A stretch of 64,000 bases of DNA from Rheinheimera faecalis (lineage in GTDB: Bacteria > Pseudomonadota > Gammaproteobacteria > Enterobacterales > Alteromonadaceae). The translations under genes were made by a program, and so were the position numbers. This document shows, one piece after another, positions 17,250 through 26,345 of the stretch; positions within the stretch are counted from its first letter, which is position 1; the number at the start of each line of letters is the position of its first letter. A model generated the notes under the pieces. That model made no database searches. It was not told the DNA's origin and saw nothing but the letters and a program-made list of their open reading frames with translations. The stretch covers positions 1-64,000 of the forward strand of contig NZ_JAJOYT010000012.1 of the NCBI RefSeq assembly GCF_021290965.1, given 5' to 3'.

Positions 17250-19331
17250 TTGACAGTAACAGCACTGGATAGCCTATCCGTCAGCCAGCTAAAAGGCGTT
17301 GGCGCCAAAGTCAGTGAGCTGCTGCATAAACTGGGTATTCAGAGTGTGCAGGATTTACTGTTCCACTTGCCTTTGCGTTACGAAGACCGCACCCGTCTTT
17401 ACCCCATAGCCGATTTATGGCCACAACAAACAGCGACAGTGCAAGGCGAAGTGATCAGCAGCGAAATTACCTTTGGTAAAAGACGCAGTTGGCTGGTGTC
17501 CATTCGAGATGGGTCAGGTCATTTAACCCTGCGCTTTTTCCATTTTAATGCAGCACAAAAAAATGCCGTCATCCCAGGTGTCACCTTAAGAGTGTTTGGT
17601 GAAGTAAAACGGGGCATGCGGGGTTTTGAAATGATGCACCCCGAATACAAAGTATTAAAAGACGATCAGGACCAGGATGTCGCTGAGACGCTGACCCCTG
17701 TGTACCCAAGCACCGAAGGTTTAAAACAAAACAGCTGGCGCAATTTAACAGATGCGGCTTTGCAGATACTGCAGCGCAGCAGCCCGACTGAATACTTAGC
17801 GCCAGTGCTGGGTCAGAACAGCTGGTCTTTGTCCGATGCGTTATTTTACCTGCACAGGCCACCACCAGATGCCTCCTTGCAACTGCTGGAACTAGGCCAA
17901 CATCCGGCGCAGCAAAGGCTGATTTTTGAAGAATTAGTGGCGCAGCAGCTGTCGATGCTGCAATTACGCCAGCAATGCCGGGGGCAACAAGGCCGCAGTT
18001 TTGTAGTGGATGAAACACAAAATCAGCAGTTTTTAGCGGCTTTACCTTTTGCGCCAACTGGAGCTCAGCAGCGGGTCATTAACGAAATTCGCCATGATTT
18101 AGCGCAGACCGAACCTATGTTACGTTTAGTGCAAGGGGACGTAGGCTCTGGTAAAACGTTGGTCGCTGCTTTATCGGCTTTAACTGTATTGAGTCGTGGT
18201 GCTCAGGTTGCGCTGATGGCGCCAACAGAGCTGTTGGCAGAACAACATGCCAATACCTTTAAAGCCTGGCTGGAGCCTCTGGGTTATCAAATTGCCTGGC
18301 TGGCTGGTAAAGCCTCTGCTAAACAAAAGCAGCTGCAACTGGCGGCCATTCAAAGTGGCGAAGCAAAAATGGTGATCGGCACTCATGCGTTGTTTCAGCA
18401 GCAAGTGCAGTTTCAGCAACTGGCGTTGGTCATTATCGATGAGCAGCACAGATTTGGCGTACATCAACGCTTAGAGCTACGGGAAAAAGGCGCGGATACT
18501 GGCTTCTACCCACATCAACTGGTGATGACAGCCACACCTATACCCCGCACTTTAGCCATGACAGCTTATGCCGATTTAGATACTTCTGTGATAGACGAAC
18601 TACCACCAGGTCGTACTCCTGTGACTACTGTGGTATTGCCAGATAGCCGGCGTGGTGAAGTGACAGAGCGGGTGCGGCAAGTGGTGCAGAATCAAGGCAG
18701 GCAAGCCTATTGGGTTTGTACTTTGATTGAAGAGTCAGAGCAGCTGCAATGCCAGGCCGCAGAAATGACAGCGGTCGAGCTAACAGCAGCTTTACCGGAT
18801 TTACGGATAGGTTTGGTGCATGGCCGTTTAAAAGCCGCTGAAAAACAGCAGGTGATGGCGGATTTTAAAGCCGGTGAGCTGGATTTATTGGTCGCTACTA
18901 CTGTGATTGAAGTAGGGGTTGATGTACCCAACGCCAGCTTAATGATCATCGAAAACCCGGAACGTTTAGGCTTAGCTCAATTGCACCAGTTACGAGGCCG
19001 TGTCGGTCGTGGCAGTGCAGTCTCCCATTGTGTACTGCTGTATCACGCGCCTTTATCGCCCACAGCTCAGGCCCGCTTGTCTGTGCTTAGAGAAAGCAAT
19101 GATGGTTTTGTCATAGCACAACGTGATTTGGAAATTCGTGGCCCAGGAGAACTGCTGGGCACCAAACAAACAGGCCAGGTGAGTTACCGCATCGCCGATT
19201 TAAGCCGGGACGCACAGCTTATTCCGGCAGCTCAACAGGCCGCTGCATTGTTATGGCAACAATACAACCAAAACTGCCCTCCTCTGATCCGCCGCTGGTT
19301 AGGCTTTAAAGAGATCTACGCTCAAGCCTGA
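17250..19331 (+). CDS. recG: ATP-dependent DNA helicase RecG
   Basis: RecG remodels stalled forks and Holliday junctions and drives branch migration. The protein has an N-terminal helix-hairpin region (QLKGVGAKVSELL), a wedge/OB domain (VQGEVISSEITFGKRR), and helicase motifs including GDVGSGKT (I), PTELLAEQH, DEQHRFGVHQR (II), MTATPIPRTLAM (III), VIEVGVDVPNASLMII and QLRGRVGRG (VI). Starting at the TTG at 17250 gives 693 aa, the length of E. coli RecG, with the first residues aligning. An upstream TTG at 17238 is the alternative. No clear ribosome site is seen, so expression may be low. Confidence 0.95.
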   Translation: MTVTALDSLSVSQLKGVGAKVSELLHKLGIQSVQDLLFHLPLRYEDRTRLYPIADLWPQQTATVQGEVISSEITFGKRRSWLVSIRDGSGHLTLRFFHFNAAQKNAVIPGVTLRVFGEVKRGMRGFEMMHPEYKVLKDDQDQDVAETLTPVYPSTEGLKQNSWRNLTDAALQILQRSSPTEYLAPVLGQNSWSLSDALFYLHRPPPDASLQLLELGQHPAQQRLIFEELVAQQLSMLQLRQQCRGQQGRSFVVDETQNQQFLAALPFAPTGAQQRVINEIRHDLAQTEPMLRLVQGDVGSGKTLVAALSALTVLSRGAQVALMAPTELLAEQHANTFKAWLEPLGYQIAWLAGKASAKQKQLQLAAIQSGEAKMVIGTHALFQQQVQFQQLALVIIDEQHRFGVHQRLELREKGADTGFYPHQLVMTATPIPRTLAMTAYADLDTSVIDELPPGRTPVTTVVLPDSRRGEVTERVRQVVQNQGRQAYWVCTLIEESEQLQCQAAEMTAVELTAALPDLRIGLVHGRLKAAEKQQVMADFKAGELDLLVATTVIEVGVDVPNASLMIIENPERLGLAQLHQLRGRVGRGSAVSHCVLLYHAPLSPTAQARLSVLRESNDGFVIAQRDLEIRGPGELLGTKQTGQVSYRIADLSRDAQLIPAAQQAAALLWQQYNQNCPPLIRRWLGFKEIYAQA

Positions 19332-19475
19332 CAATTTTATGACAATTTCCTACTTTCAATTACAGAAACACTAAACCTCTGTCGCTTATATTCATCGAAC
19401 TCAAAAAATCAGGTTCAGTACTTCTGATGCAAGGATGCAGCTTCTGAATTAAACCTCACAGCAGGAAATAAAATA

Positions 19476-20153
19476 ATGCGACTATTCAGCGCAATTGCAG
19501 TTTTCACTGCAGCCGCAATTTCCAACAGCCATGCCGGACAACTTCAAAGCATTAAAGCATTCCAGACGCTGACGCCCTATCAGGTTGTGTCTACAGAACC
19601 AAGACAATGGAACACTGATCTGAGTTTTGGTCAGTGGCATACCGCAAGTCCACAGCAAACTCCAACCTCAGGTTTTGGCTTAGCTATCTTAGGGTTTCCC
19701 ACCAATCAGCAAACTCAAAGTTATCAGTTCTCCGTAACAGACGGACAGCAATGGCAGTATCTGGAATGCATTGGACGCAACCACTTAACAAAAATAACGC
19801 AATGGCCCATAAAGTCGAATACAGGCCAAAAGCCGGCTCTGGCTTGTGGCATTAAAGGTGCTACAGACAACACTTTTTATTTGAACCCTGAATGGGATCA
19901 GCAGTTTGTTGGACATAGTGAGTTGTCAGATCGCACTATCAAGATCCGTTCATTACATCAAATAAACAGAACGGCTTACCCCACCCTTGAACCTGCCGGT
20001 TATCTATTAACCGACGAACAAGGTGCGATAGCTCAGGTAGAAGTGTTAAACAAAGGTCGCGTCTGGCTCAGACCAAATTTATCAGCACAAACGCAGCTTG
20101 AGTTAGCAGCTCGTATCACAGCTCTGCTATTGTTTAACCCAAAGAACTCATAA
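19476..20153 (+). CDS. Hypothetical secreted protein
   Basis: I do not recognise this 225-aa protein. It has a clear Sec signal peptide (LFSAIAVFTAAAISNSHAG). The mature part is mixed beta-rich sequence with two Cys close to the centre (YLECIG, LACGIKG) that could form a disulfide, and no membrane segment. A GCAGGAAATAAAATA ribosome region precedes the ATG. The 144 bases upstream contain no hairpin worth naming. The VOC gene starts 12 bases after its stop, so the two may share a transcript. Confidence 0.6.
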   Translation: MRLFSAIAVFTAAAISNSHAGQLQSIKAFQTLTPYQVVSTEPRQWNTDLSFGQWHTASPQQTPTSGFGLAILGFPTNQQTQSYQFSVTDGQQWQYLECIGRNHLTKITQWPIKSNTGQKPALACGIKGATDNTFYLNPEWDQQFVGHSELSDRTIKIRSLHQINRTAYPTLEPAGYLLTDEQGAIAQVEVLNKGRVWLRPNLSAQTQLELAARITALLLFNPKNS

Positions 20154-20165
20154 CGTGAACCAACT

Positions 20166-20579
20166 ATGTTTCGTATTTTGCAGTTAGACCATGTAGTGCT
20201 TAGAGTGAAAAACCTGCAGCTGATGCTGGATTTTTATCAGCAAGTATTGGGCTGCACTCTGGAACGACAGGAAACTGACTTAGGTTTGTATCAGTTAAGA
20301 GCAGGTAATAGCCTGATTGACTTAGTGCCGGTCGAACAACCGCTCGGACAACAAGGAGGCGAAGCACCTGGCCTTGAGGGGCATAATATGGACCATTTGT
20401 GTTTGCGTATTGAGCCTTTTGACCCAGAAGCTTTGCAGCAGCATTTTCAGAACAAAGGCGTAACATCAGGGCCAGTGGAATCGCGTTATGGCGCCGAAGG
20501 TAAGGGTCCGTCGATTTATATTCAGGATCCTGAAGGCAATACAGTCGAAATTAAAGGCCCGCCCACCCTTCTTACTTAA
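20166..20579 (+). CDS. VOC family (glyoxalase-like) protein
   Basis: This 137-aa protein belongs to the vicinal oxygen chelate superfamily of small metal enzymes. Metal-ligand positions are visible: His in QLDHVVLRVKNL, His in MDHLCLRIE, and Glu in NTVEIKGPP. The pattern DHxxLRVxxLxxxLDFYxxVLG is the family hallmark. Similar proteins are lactoylglutathione-lyase-like or dioxygenase-like, and the substrate is unknown. The last codons and the stop (CTT CTT ACT TAA) lie inside the left end of the interspersed repeat at 20566-20687, so the repeat appears to have set the C-terminus. Confidence 0.85.
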   Translation: MFRILQLDHVVLRVKNLQLMLDFYQQVLGCTLERQETDLGLYQLRAGNSLIDLVPVEQPLGQQGGEAPGLEGHNMDHLCLRIEPFDPEALQQHFQNKGVTSGPVESRYGAEGKGPSIYIQDPEGNTVEIKGPPTLLT

Positions 20580-20687
20580 ACCCGCAGCGTTGTTGACTAC
20601 TCTCTGTCGCCCCAGTCGCATAAGACCACTATGCTCTTGGGGTCGCCATCGCTTGTCGCCTAGCTGCTGCTTTAATTAATTTGGGTA
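20566..20687 (+). repeat. Interspersed ~120-bp palindromic repeat, copy R1
   Basis: This is the first of three related copies (R2 at 42763-42886, R3 inverted at 45605-45713). Shared blocks in order are CTTACTT, GCAGCGTTGTTGACT, CTCTGTCGCCCCAGTCGCATA, CTATGC, TGGGG, GCTTGTCGCC and AATTTGGGTA. The core is an imperfect hairpin (CCCCAGTCGCATA with TATGCTCTTGGGG). This copy is the most diverged. It fills the gap between the convergent VOC and RarD-like genes and may end both transcripts. Confidence 0.7.
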
Positions 20688-20689
20688 AT

Positions 20690-21595
20690 TTAAAGGATCT
20701 GAACTGCTGGTTTTTTCCGTAAAGCCAGCCAGGCATCGAGTGAATAGACAATGAGCGCCAGCCAGATAAAACCAAAAGTCACCAGCTTGGCTGTGGTCAG
20801 CGTTTCGTTGTACAACCAGACGCCAAATACAAACATAAAACTTGGGCCTATGTACTGAAAAAAGCCCATAGTCGACAGCTGCAAACGTTTAGCAGCTGCG
20901 ATAAACAGCAATAAAGGCACAGTAGTAACAAAACCCGCCGCCATCAGCCATAAGTTTAAACTCCAGCTGTTTTGACTCAAATCAACTGCACTGCTGTCGG
21001 CAAACTGCCACCAGTAGTACAAAGCCAAAGGTAATAACAGTAAGGATTCAATAAAGAGTCCGGTAATGGCATCTATCGCCAGCTTTTTGCGGAATAAACC
21101 ATAAAGTGCAAAGGTACTGGCCAAAGTCAAAGCTATCCATGGCACTGAACCAAAAGTGACCAGTTGGATCACCACACCAGTAACAGCAAGCGACAATGCA
21201 ACCCACTGAAATTTACGCAAACGCTCACCGAGGAAAAACATCCCCAACAGCACATTCAGCAAAGGGTTAATGTAATAACCCAGGCTGGCATCCAGCATAT
21301 GATGGTTATTCACAGCCCAGATAAATAAACCCCAATTACCACCTAAAATCAGTGAAGTGCCTAACAAAGCCAGCACCAGCTTAGGCTGGGCTAAAATCTG
21401 CTGTACTTTGCTCCATTGCTGCATCGCAAACACAATCAGCACCAGCAACACAAAAGACCAGACCACGCGGTGGATCAGAATTTCCTGCGCTGGTACAAAG
21501 TCGATTTGTTTAAAATAAAGCGGAGCTATACCCCACAAGGTATAAGCGCCAGCGGCAAAGGCACCACCCAGTTTTTGCGCCGGACTTAAGGTCAT
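20690..21595 (-). CDS. rarD: RarD-like EamA/DMT family permease
   Basis: This is a ten-helix inner-membrane permease of the drug/metabolite transporter superfamily, RarD type. The 301-aa length is normal. The family start GGAFAAGAYTLWGIAPLYFK is present, followed by two EamA repeats (first about 10-140, second about 150-290), with NHHMLDASLGYYINPLLNVLLGM and STMGFFQYIGPSFMFVFGV as typical RarD segments. The transported substrate is not established for this family. The gene is monocistronic and convergent with the VOC gene across the repeat R1. Confidence 0.85.
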   Translation of the reverse strand: MTLSPAQKLGGAFAAGAYTLWGIAPLYFKQIDFVPAQEILIHRVVWSFVLLVLIVFAMQQWSKVQQILAQPKLVLALLGTSLILGGNWGLFIWAVNNHHMLDASLGYYINPLLNVLLGMFFLGERLRKFQWVALSLAVTGVVIQLVTFGSVPWIALTLASTFALYGLFRKKLAIDAITGLFIESLLLLPLALYYWWQFADSSAVDLSQNSWSLNLWLMAAGFVTTVPLLLFIAAAKRLQLSTMGFFQYIGPSFMFVFGVWLYNETLTTAKLVTFGFIWLALIVYSLDAWLALRKKPAVQIL

Positions 21596-21832
21596 GATTA
21601 TCCCCTTGAACAGCCAGAATACTCTGGTTTAAGAACGCGCATTGTACGTGACGCCAGCAACAAAGGTAAGGCAACTCAAGCCAGCTCTTTCACTCTTGGC
21701 CGCAAACTGATCAAAACAGGCTGAAACCTATCCATAAAACAGCGGGGAGCTAAAAATAAAAGTCAGGATCAGCATTGCACCCAAGGAAGCAGAACCGCTA
21801 TTCTGGGGTAAAGAGATCCATAGGGTAAAGCA

Positions 21833-22591
21833 ATGAGTTTTATCGGTATTATTGTTGCGCTGATCTGTATTGTAGGCGGGAACTTGCTGGAAGGTGGACA
21901 TCCGGGGGCCCTGCTCAATCTGCCTGCTTTTTTAATTGTGATTGGTGCTACCTTTGGTGCTGCCCTGACTCAATTCCCTTTTCACGTCGTGATTGAAGCC
22001 GGTAAACGTTTTATCTGGCTTATTATTCCACTGCGGCTGGATATGCAAGAACGAAGCTTACTGCTGCAGGACATGGCATCCCAAGCCCGCAAGGGCGGCT
22101 TTCTGGCCCTTGAAGAAAAACTGGATACCTTAGACGACCCTTTCCTTAAACGCGGTATAGGTATGCTGGTCGACGGTTTTGATAAGGATTACATTCTCGA
22201 AACCCTTGAACAGGAAATCGAGATGGAACAGGAAGAAATTGAGCATACAGTAAAGTTTTACGAAGCCATGGGCGGTTATGCCCCGACTATGGGCATAGTA
22301 GGTGCTGTACTGGGCTTAATTCACGCTATGGGGTTATTGGATAAGCCTGACGAATTGGGTGGCGGTATAGCTGTTGCTTTTGTTGCGACCATTTATGGTG
22401 TCGCTTTTGCCAACCTGATGTTTTTGCCTTTTGGTAACCGCTACAAATTATTCGCCAGTCAGATCCGTAACTACAAAATCATGACGCTGACCGGCATTAT
22501 CATCATTGCCGATGGCTTATCCCCTCAACAACTTCAAATTCGCTTAGCGGCGTTTACAGGTCAGCACCAAGATGAAAAAGAAAAAGCCTGA
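21833..22591 (+). CDS. motC: Flagellar motor stator protein MotC (MotA/PomA family)
   Basis: This is the ion-channel stator subunit of the flagellar motor. The 252-aa protein has four helices. TM1-2 (IGIIVALICIVGGNLLEGGHPGALLNLPAFLIVIGATFGAAL) reads like the MotC branch known from Pseudomonas. A cytoplasmic loop follows, then TM3-4 with GGYAPTMGIVGAVLGLIHAM and GGGIAVAFVATIYGVAFANLM, which carry the conserved Pro-bearing PTMGIVG motif. It overlaps the start of the MotB-like gene by 20 bases, so the two are translationally coupled. Whether it uses protons or sodium cannot be settled here. A second stator set probably exists elsewhere. Confidence 0.88.
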   Translation: MSFIGIIVALICIVGGNLLEGGHPGALLNLPAFLIVIGATFGAALTQFPFHVVIEAGKRFIWLIIPLRLDMQERSLLLQDMASQARKGGFLALEEKLDTLDDPFLKRGIGMLVDGFDKDYILETLEQEIEMEQEEIEHTVKFYEAMGGYAPTMGIVGAVLGLIHAMGLLDKPDELGGGIAVAFVATIYGVAFANLMFLPFGNRYKLFASQIRNYKIMTLTGIIIIADGLSPQQLQIRLAAFTGQHQDEKEKA

Positions 22592-23468
22592 ACCGCCTGA
22601 GAACCATGAACGCTGGCTGGTTTCGTACGCCGACTACATGACACTGCTGTTTGCGCTTTTTGTAGTGCTTTATTCTTTCGCTATGGCCAAACAGTCTGAA
22701 TACAATGCAATGGTCAAAGCCTTTATGGACTCTATGGGCAAAGTGGGTTTAATCAGCCGCCCTGTGGGAAATCCTGTATTAGAAGGCGGTACCGGCATTT
22801 TAGAGGTCGAACAAAAGTCACTGGTTGAGAAAAAAGAAGAGAATAAACAAGACCTTTCGGAGACAACCAAAGAAAGTCTGATCCCTGAAGCGGCGATAGA
22901 TCTGAACGCTGGCAATGCTGAAATCAATGCCCCTGAAGATCTGCAAAAAAATCAGTCTGCGGCCATGGTCAGTAAACGTAAAGATCAAAAAGAAATGCTG
23001 GGAAAACTGCAGAAACAGTTTCAGAACAAAAGGGTTGAAGTAGAACAACTAGGGCAGCAGCTACTGATCCGCATCACGGATACCACTTTGTTTCCGGCCG
23101 GTTCTGCCTTCCTGCAGCCACGGCTTGCCCCACTGATAGATGAAATAGCCACTGTATTAAAAGATATCCCCGGCACCATAGTGGTTACAGGTCATACCGA
23201 CAATCTGCAGGAGTTTGACAGCCTGTATAAAAATAACTGGGAGCTGTCCTCACTGCGGGCAGTGGCTATAGTGCAGGAAATGTTGAAAAACAAAGGGCTT
23301 CAGCCAAATCGCATCATTGCGCAAGGCCGGGCCGATACTAAGCCTTTGGTGGATAACAATAGCCCTGAAAACAGGGCCAAAAACCGCCGTATTGAAATCG
23401 TAGTGACTCAGGGCGAAGCTGAAGAAGTCAAAGCTGTCACTGTAGAGCAAACAGCAAAACCTGGCTAA
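22572..23468 (+). CDS. motD: Flagellar motor stator protein MotD (MotB/PomB family)
   Basis: This is the peptidoglycan-anchoring stator partner. The 298-aa protein has the single N-terminal helix with the ion-binding Asp in RWLVSYADYMTLLFALFVVLYS. A long charged linker (about 80-150) follows, then an OmpA-like peptidoglycan-binding domain (VVTGHTDNLQEFDS, NWELSSLRAVAIV, GRADTKPLVDNNSPENRAKNRRIEI). NHERWLVSYADYMTLLF matches the MotD branch better than MotB. It ends just before a perfect bidirectional hairpin shared with the convergent thioesterase gene. Confidence 0.88.
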   Translation: MKKKKPEPPENHERWLVSYADYMTLLFALFVVLYSFAMAKQSEYNAMVKAFMDSMGKVGLISRPVGNPVLEGGTGILEVEQKSLVEKKEENKQDLSETTKESLIPEAAIDLNAGNAEINAPEDLQKNQSAAMVSKRKDQKEMLGKLQKQFQNKRVEVEQLGQQLLIRITDTTLFPAGSAFLQPRLAPLIDEIATVLKDIPGTIVVTGHTDNLQEFDSLYKNNWELSSLRAVAIVQEMLKNKGLQPNRIIAQGRADTKPLVDNNSPENRAKNRRIEIVVTQGEAEEVKAVTVEQTAKPG

Positions 23469-23473
23469 CCTGA

Positions 23474-23499
23474 TGGTGGGATAAGTCTTTATCCCACCA
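23474..23499. terminator. Bidirectional hairpin between motD and thioesterase gene
   Basis: TGGTGGGATAA (23474-23484) pairs perfectly with TTATCCCACCA (23489-23499) over four bases. The right arm contains the TAA stop of the thioesterase gene. It has no long T-run but is well placed to end both convergent transcripts. Confidence 0.6.
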
Positions 23500-23941
23500 G
23501 ATAAGTACCAGTGCCTAAAGCGATATGAGTGCCCTGTTCGTTGTGTAACTCCATCCGGCAAACACAAACCTTATTGCCAGTGCGGATCACTTGAGCTGTA
23601 GCAATAAACTGCTGGCCACGGCCTGGTCTTAAGTAATCGGTACGAATATCTATAGTGCTCATTTTTCCCAGCTTTTCCGCCAGTTCGGCGTCAGCTATAT
23701 CACCCAGTCTGGTTAAAGCACTGGACACTGCCATTAATCCGCCCACCACGTCCAGCACTGAAGCTATGACGCCACCATGTAAAATTTGCTGCACCGGATT
23801 ACCCACCAACTGGCCCGCCCAATCAAAACGTACTTCGGCTTGCTGCTCGTCAAAACGGGTGACTTTTAAACCTAACAAACGATTAAAAGGCATTTGGTCA
23901 AAAGTATCGGCGATAAAAGGTAATAATTGATCGGCGTGCAT
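23489..23941 (-). CDS. PaaI-type hotdog thioesterase family protein
   Basis: This is a probable acyl-CoA thioesterase of the PaaI/YigI hotdog group. The 150-aa protein shows the core helix motif QQILHGGVIASVLDVVGGLMA (His-Gly-Gly, with Asp as likely catalytic acid) and the following strands TIDIRTDYLRPGRGQQFIATAQVIRTGNKVCVCRMEL. A longer reading from 23977 exists, but the ATG at 23941 fits the family start. The substrate is unknown. It is divergent from recQ, so the 110 bases between hold both promoters. Confidence 0.82.
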   Translation of the reverse strand: MHADQLLPFIADTFDQMPFNRLLGLKVTRFDEQQAEVRFDWAGQLVGNPVQQILHGGVIASVLDVVGGLMAVSSALTRLGDIADAELAEKLGKMSTIDIRTDYLRPGRGQQFIATAQVIRTGNKVCVCRMELHNEQGTHIALGTGTYLVG

Positions 23942-24055
23942 AAGGTTCTCAACTTCACTGGTAAGAGCAGTATGCAATCTACTCCAGCACAGTCAATGAC
24001 ACAATGCCCAAGACAGCATCTGTAGTTTTGATTACAATGCGCCAGATTTTTCATA

Positions 24056-25867
24056 ATGCAGCCTTGTCCTTTGCCACAACTATTGTTCGACACCTTAAAA
24101 CAAGCTTTTGGTTACAGCCAGTTCCGTCATGGACAACTGGAGGTGATCCAGGCTTGCCTGAGCGGTCAGGACACTTTTGTACTGATGCCAACAGGGGGCG
24201 GCAAATCGCTGTGTTATCAGTTACCTGCGTTGTTATTGCCTTATGTCACTGTGGTGGTTTCACCTCTAATGTCGCTGATGAAAGATCAGGTCGACGCTTT
24301 GCAGGCCAATGGTATAGCGGCTGAATTTATTAACAGCAGCCAAAGCAGAGAAGAAATTCAGGATGTGATCCGGCGTTTACGTAATCAGCAACTCAAGCTG
24401 TTGTATCTGGCGCCTGAGCGTTTATTACAACCGGACTTTATGTCGCGCCTTGCGGAAGTGGGTGTCAGTTTATTTGCGATTGACGAAGCGCATTGTATTT
24501 CTCAGTGGGGCCATGATTTCAGACCCCATTACACTGAACTGGCGCAGCTCAAGCAGTATTTCTCACACGTGCCTATGATGGCGCTCACGGCCACAGCAGA
24601 CCCGGCCACGCAAAAGGACATCAGCCGCCAGCTGAATTTGCAGCAGCCTTATGTCTCTGTGGGCAGTTTTGACCGGCCTAACATCCGTTACACAGTACAA
24701 GAAAAATTCCGTCCACTGGAACAGGTGGTCAATTACCTGAAACAACAGGAACAACAAAGTGGCATTATTTATTGTGCCTCACGCCGTAAGGTCGACGAGC
24801 TGACCGAGCAACTGGCTGGTAAAGGTTTTCAGGTGGCGGCTTATCATGCAGGTTTAACCAATGAGCAGCGTAATTCAGTACAGGAAGCCTTTAAAAAAGA
24901 CCAAATTCAGCTGATTATCGCCACTGTGGCTTTTGGTATGGGCGTGAATAAATCCAATATACGTTTTGTGATCCATTTTGAATTGCCGCGCACCATTGAA
25001 GCTTATTATCAGGAAACAGGCCGGGCTGGCCGTGACGGTGTGCCAGCCGAAGCTTTGATGCTGGTTGACCCTGCCGATATAGCCCGGATGCGCAGCTGGA
25101 TCGAAAAAGACGAAAACAACAGCAGAACCGAAGTGGCTTTGCAGCGTTTTAACCAGATGGCTGCTTTTGCTCAGGCTCAAACCTGCCGGCGTTTAGTGCT
25201 GCTGAATTATTTTGGCGAATCCAGCCAGAAACCTTGTGGCAACTGCGATATTTGTATCGACCCACCCAAGCAATTTGATGGCACTGAATTGGCCAGAAAA
25301 GCGCTGTCCTGCGTCTATCGTGTCAATCAAAGTTTTGGTATGAACCATGTCATTGATGTACTACGTGGCAGTCAGACCAGCCGTATTCATGAGCTGGGCC
25401 ACGACAAGCTGTCTACTTATGCGATAGGAAAAGATGAATCCCACGATTATTGGCTGAGCATTTTGCGCCAGTTAGTGCATTGTGGTTTATTGCAACAAGA
25501 TATCAGCCAGCATTCGGTGCTTAAGCTGCAAGAAGCAGCACGGGCTGTATTACGCGCAGAGCAAAGTTTGCAACTGGCAGTGCCACGTCTGGTGCAAACC
25601 AAAGCCAGTAGCAGTAAAACCACAGCACCACAAAACTACGACCGTAAACTGTTTGCCCGCTTAAAAGTGTTACGTAAAGCCATAGCGGAACGCGATGACG
25701 TACCACCTTTTGTGGTGTTCTCAGACGCAACGCTAATAGAAATGGCGCAGGCGTGCCCAACCAACAGCGTGGAGTTTTTAGCCATCAGTGGTGTAGGCCA
25801 AACTAAACTAGGCCGTTATGGCGCTGATTTCCTTGATTTAATCAGCGATTATTTAGCAGGCGACTGA
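24056..25867 (+). CDS. recQ: ATP-dependent DNA helicase RecQ
   Basis: RecQ is a 3'-5' helicase of the RecF recombination pathway. The 603-aa protein has the DEAH-type helicase core ([54 protein letters not shown]). An RQC region follows with the zinc Cys set ([25 protein letters not shown]) and winged helix ([19 protein letters not shown]), then a C-terminal HRDC domain ([23 protein letters not shown]). Length and order match E. coli RecQ. Its last 19 bases overlap the 3' end of the convergent cytochrome gene. Confidence 0.96.
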   Translation: MQPCPLPQLLFDTLKQAFGYSQFRHGQLEVIQACLSGQDTFVLMPTGGGKSLCYQLPALLLPYVTVVVSPLMSLMKDQVDALQANGIAAEFINSSQSREEIQDVIRRLRNQQLKLLYLAPERLLQPDFMSRLAEVGVSLFAIDEAHCISQWGHDFRPHYTELAQLKQYFSHVPMMALTATADPATQKDISRQLNLQQPYVSVGSFDRPNIRYTVQEKFRPLEQVVNYLKQQEQQSGIIYCASRRKVDELTEQLAGKGFQVAAYHAGLTNEQRNSVQEAFKKDQIQLIIATVAFGMGVNKSNIRFVIHFELPRTIEAYYQETGRAGRDGVPAEALMLVDPADIARMRSWIEKDENNSRTEVALQRFNQMAAFAQAQTCRRLVLLNYFGESSQKPCGNCDICIDPPKQFDGTELARKALSCVYRVNQSFGMNHVIDVLRGSQTSRIHELGHDKLSTYAIGKDESHDYWLSILRQLVHCGLLQQDISQHSVLKLQEAARAVLRAEQSLQLAVPRLVQTKASSSKTTAPQNYDRKLFARLKVLRKAIAERDDVPPFVVFSDATLIEMAQACPTNSVEFLAISGVGQTKLGRYGADFLDLISDYLAGD

Positions 25868-26166
25868 GCCGGCAAAGCAGAAAAATACGCAGCTAAATCC
25901 AGAATATCCGCGTCAGACAAGCCAGCAGCCATAGGCGACATCACCGCATGTTTACGTCCGCCATCACGATAAGCTTTAATGGATGTTTCCAGATACTTCT
26001 GTTTTTGCCCTGCTAAGTTAGGGTAATCCGGTAATACCGAAATCCCTTCAGCACCGTGACAAGCCGAGCAGACCGCAGCTTTGGTTTTTCCTGCTACTGC
26101 ATCCTGAGCTAAAACTGGTGCAGACAACCCTACTAAAACTAATACTATCAAAGGCATAAATCGCAT
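25849..26166 (-). CDS. Small periplasmic cytochrome c (cytochrome c553/c4 half type)
   Basis: This is a monoheme electron carrier. The 105-aa precursor has a Sec signal peptide ([16 protein letters not shown]), the heme attachment CSACH near residue 34, and a probable axial Met in [26 protein letters not shown]. It looks like one half of a cytochrome c4 or like cytochrome c553. No oxidase gene is adjacent, so its partner is unknown. The gene overlaps the recQ 3' end by 19 bases on the opposite strand. Confidence 0.88.
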   Translation of the reverse strand: MRFMPLIVLVLVGLSAPVLAQDAVAGKTKAAVCSACHGAEGISVLPDYPNLAGQKQKYLETSIKAYRDGGRKHAVMSPMAAGLSDADILDLAAYFSALPAQSPAK

Positions 26167-26345
26167 TATTGTTATTCTCCCTGAAAGTGGACTTTGATTT
26201 ATTTTTACTATGTTTTTTCCATTAAAGACCTAAGTACTTGTTTATACAAGCTGGAAGATTAAATTCAGCCAAAGCCACAACAAAAAGCGCTTGAGCTAAG
26301 CAGGTACAGCAAGGACAATGGGCCATTGCCGTTTTGGGGTTTGTT

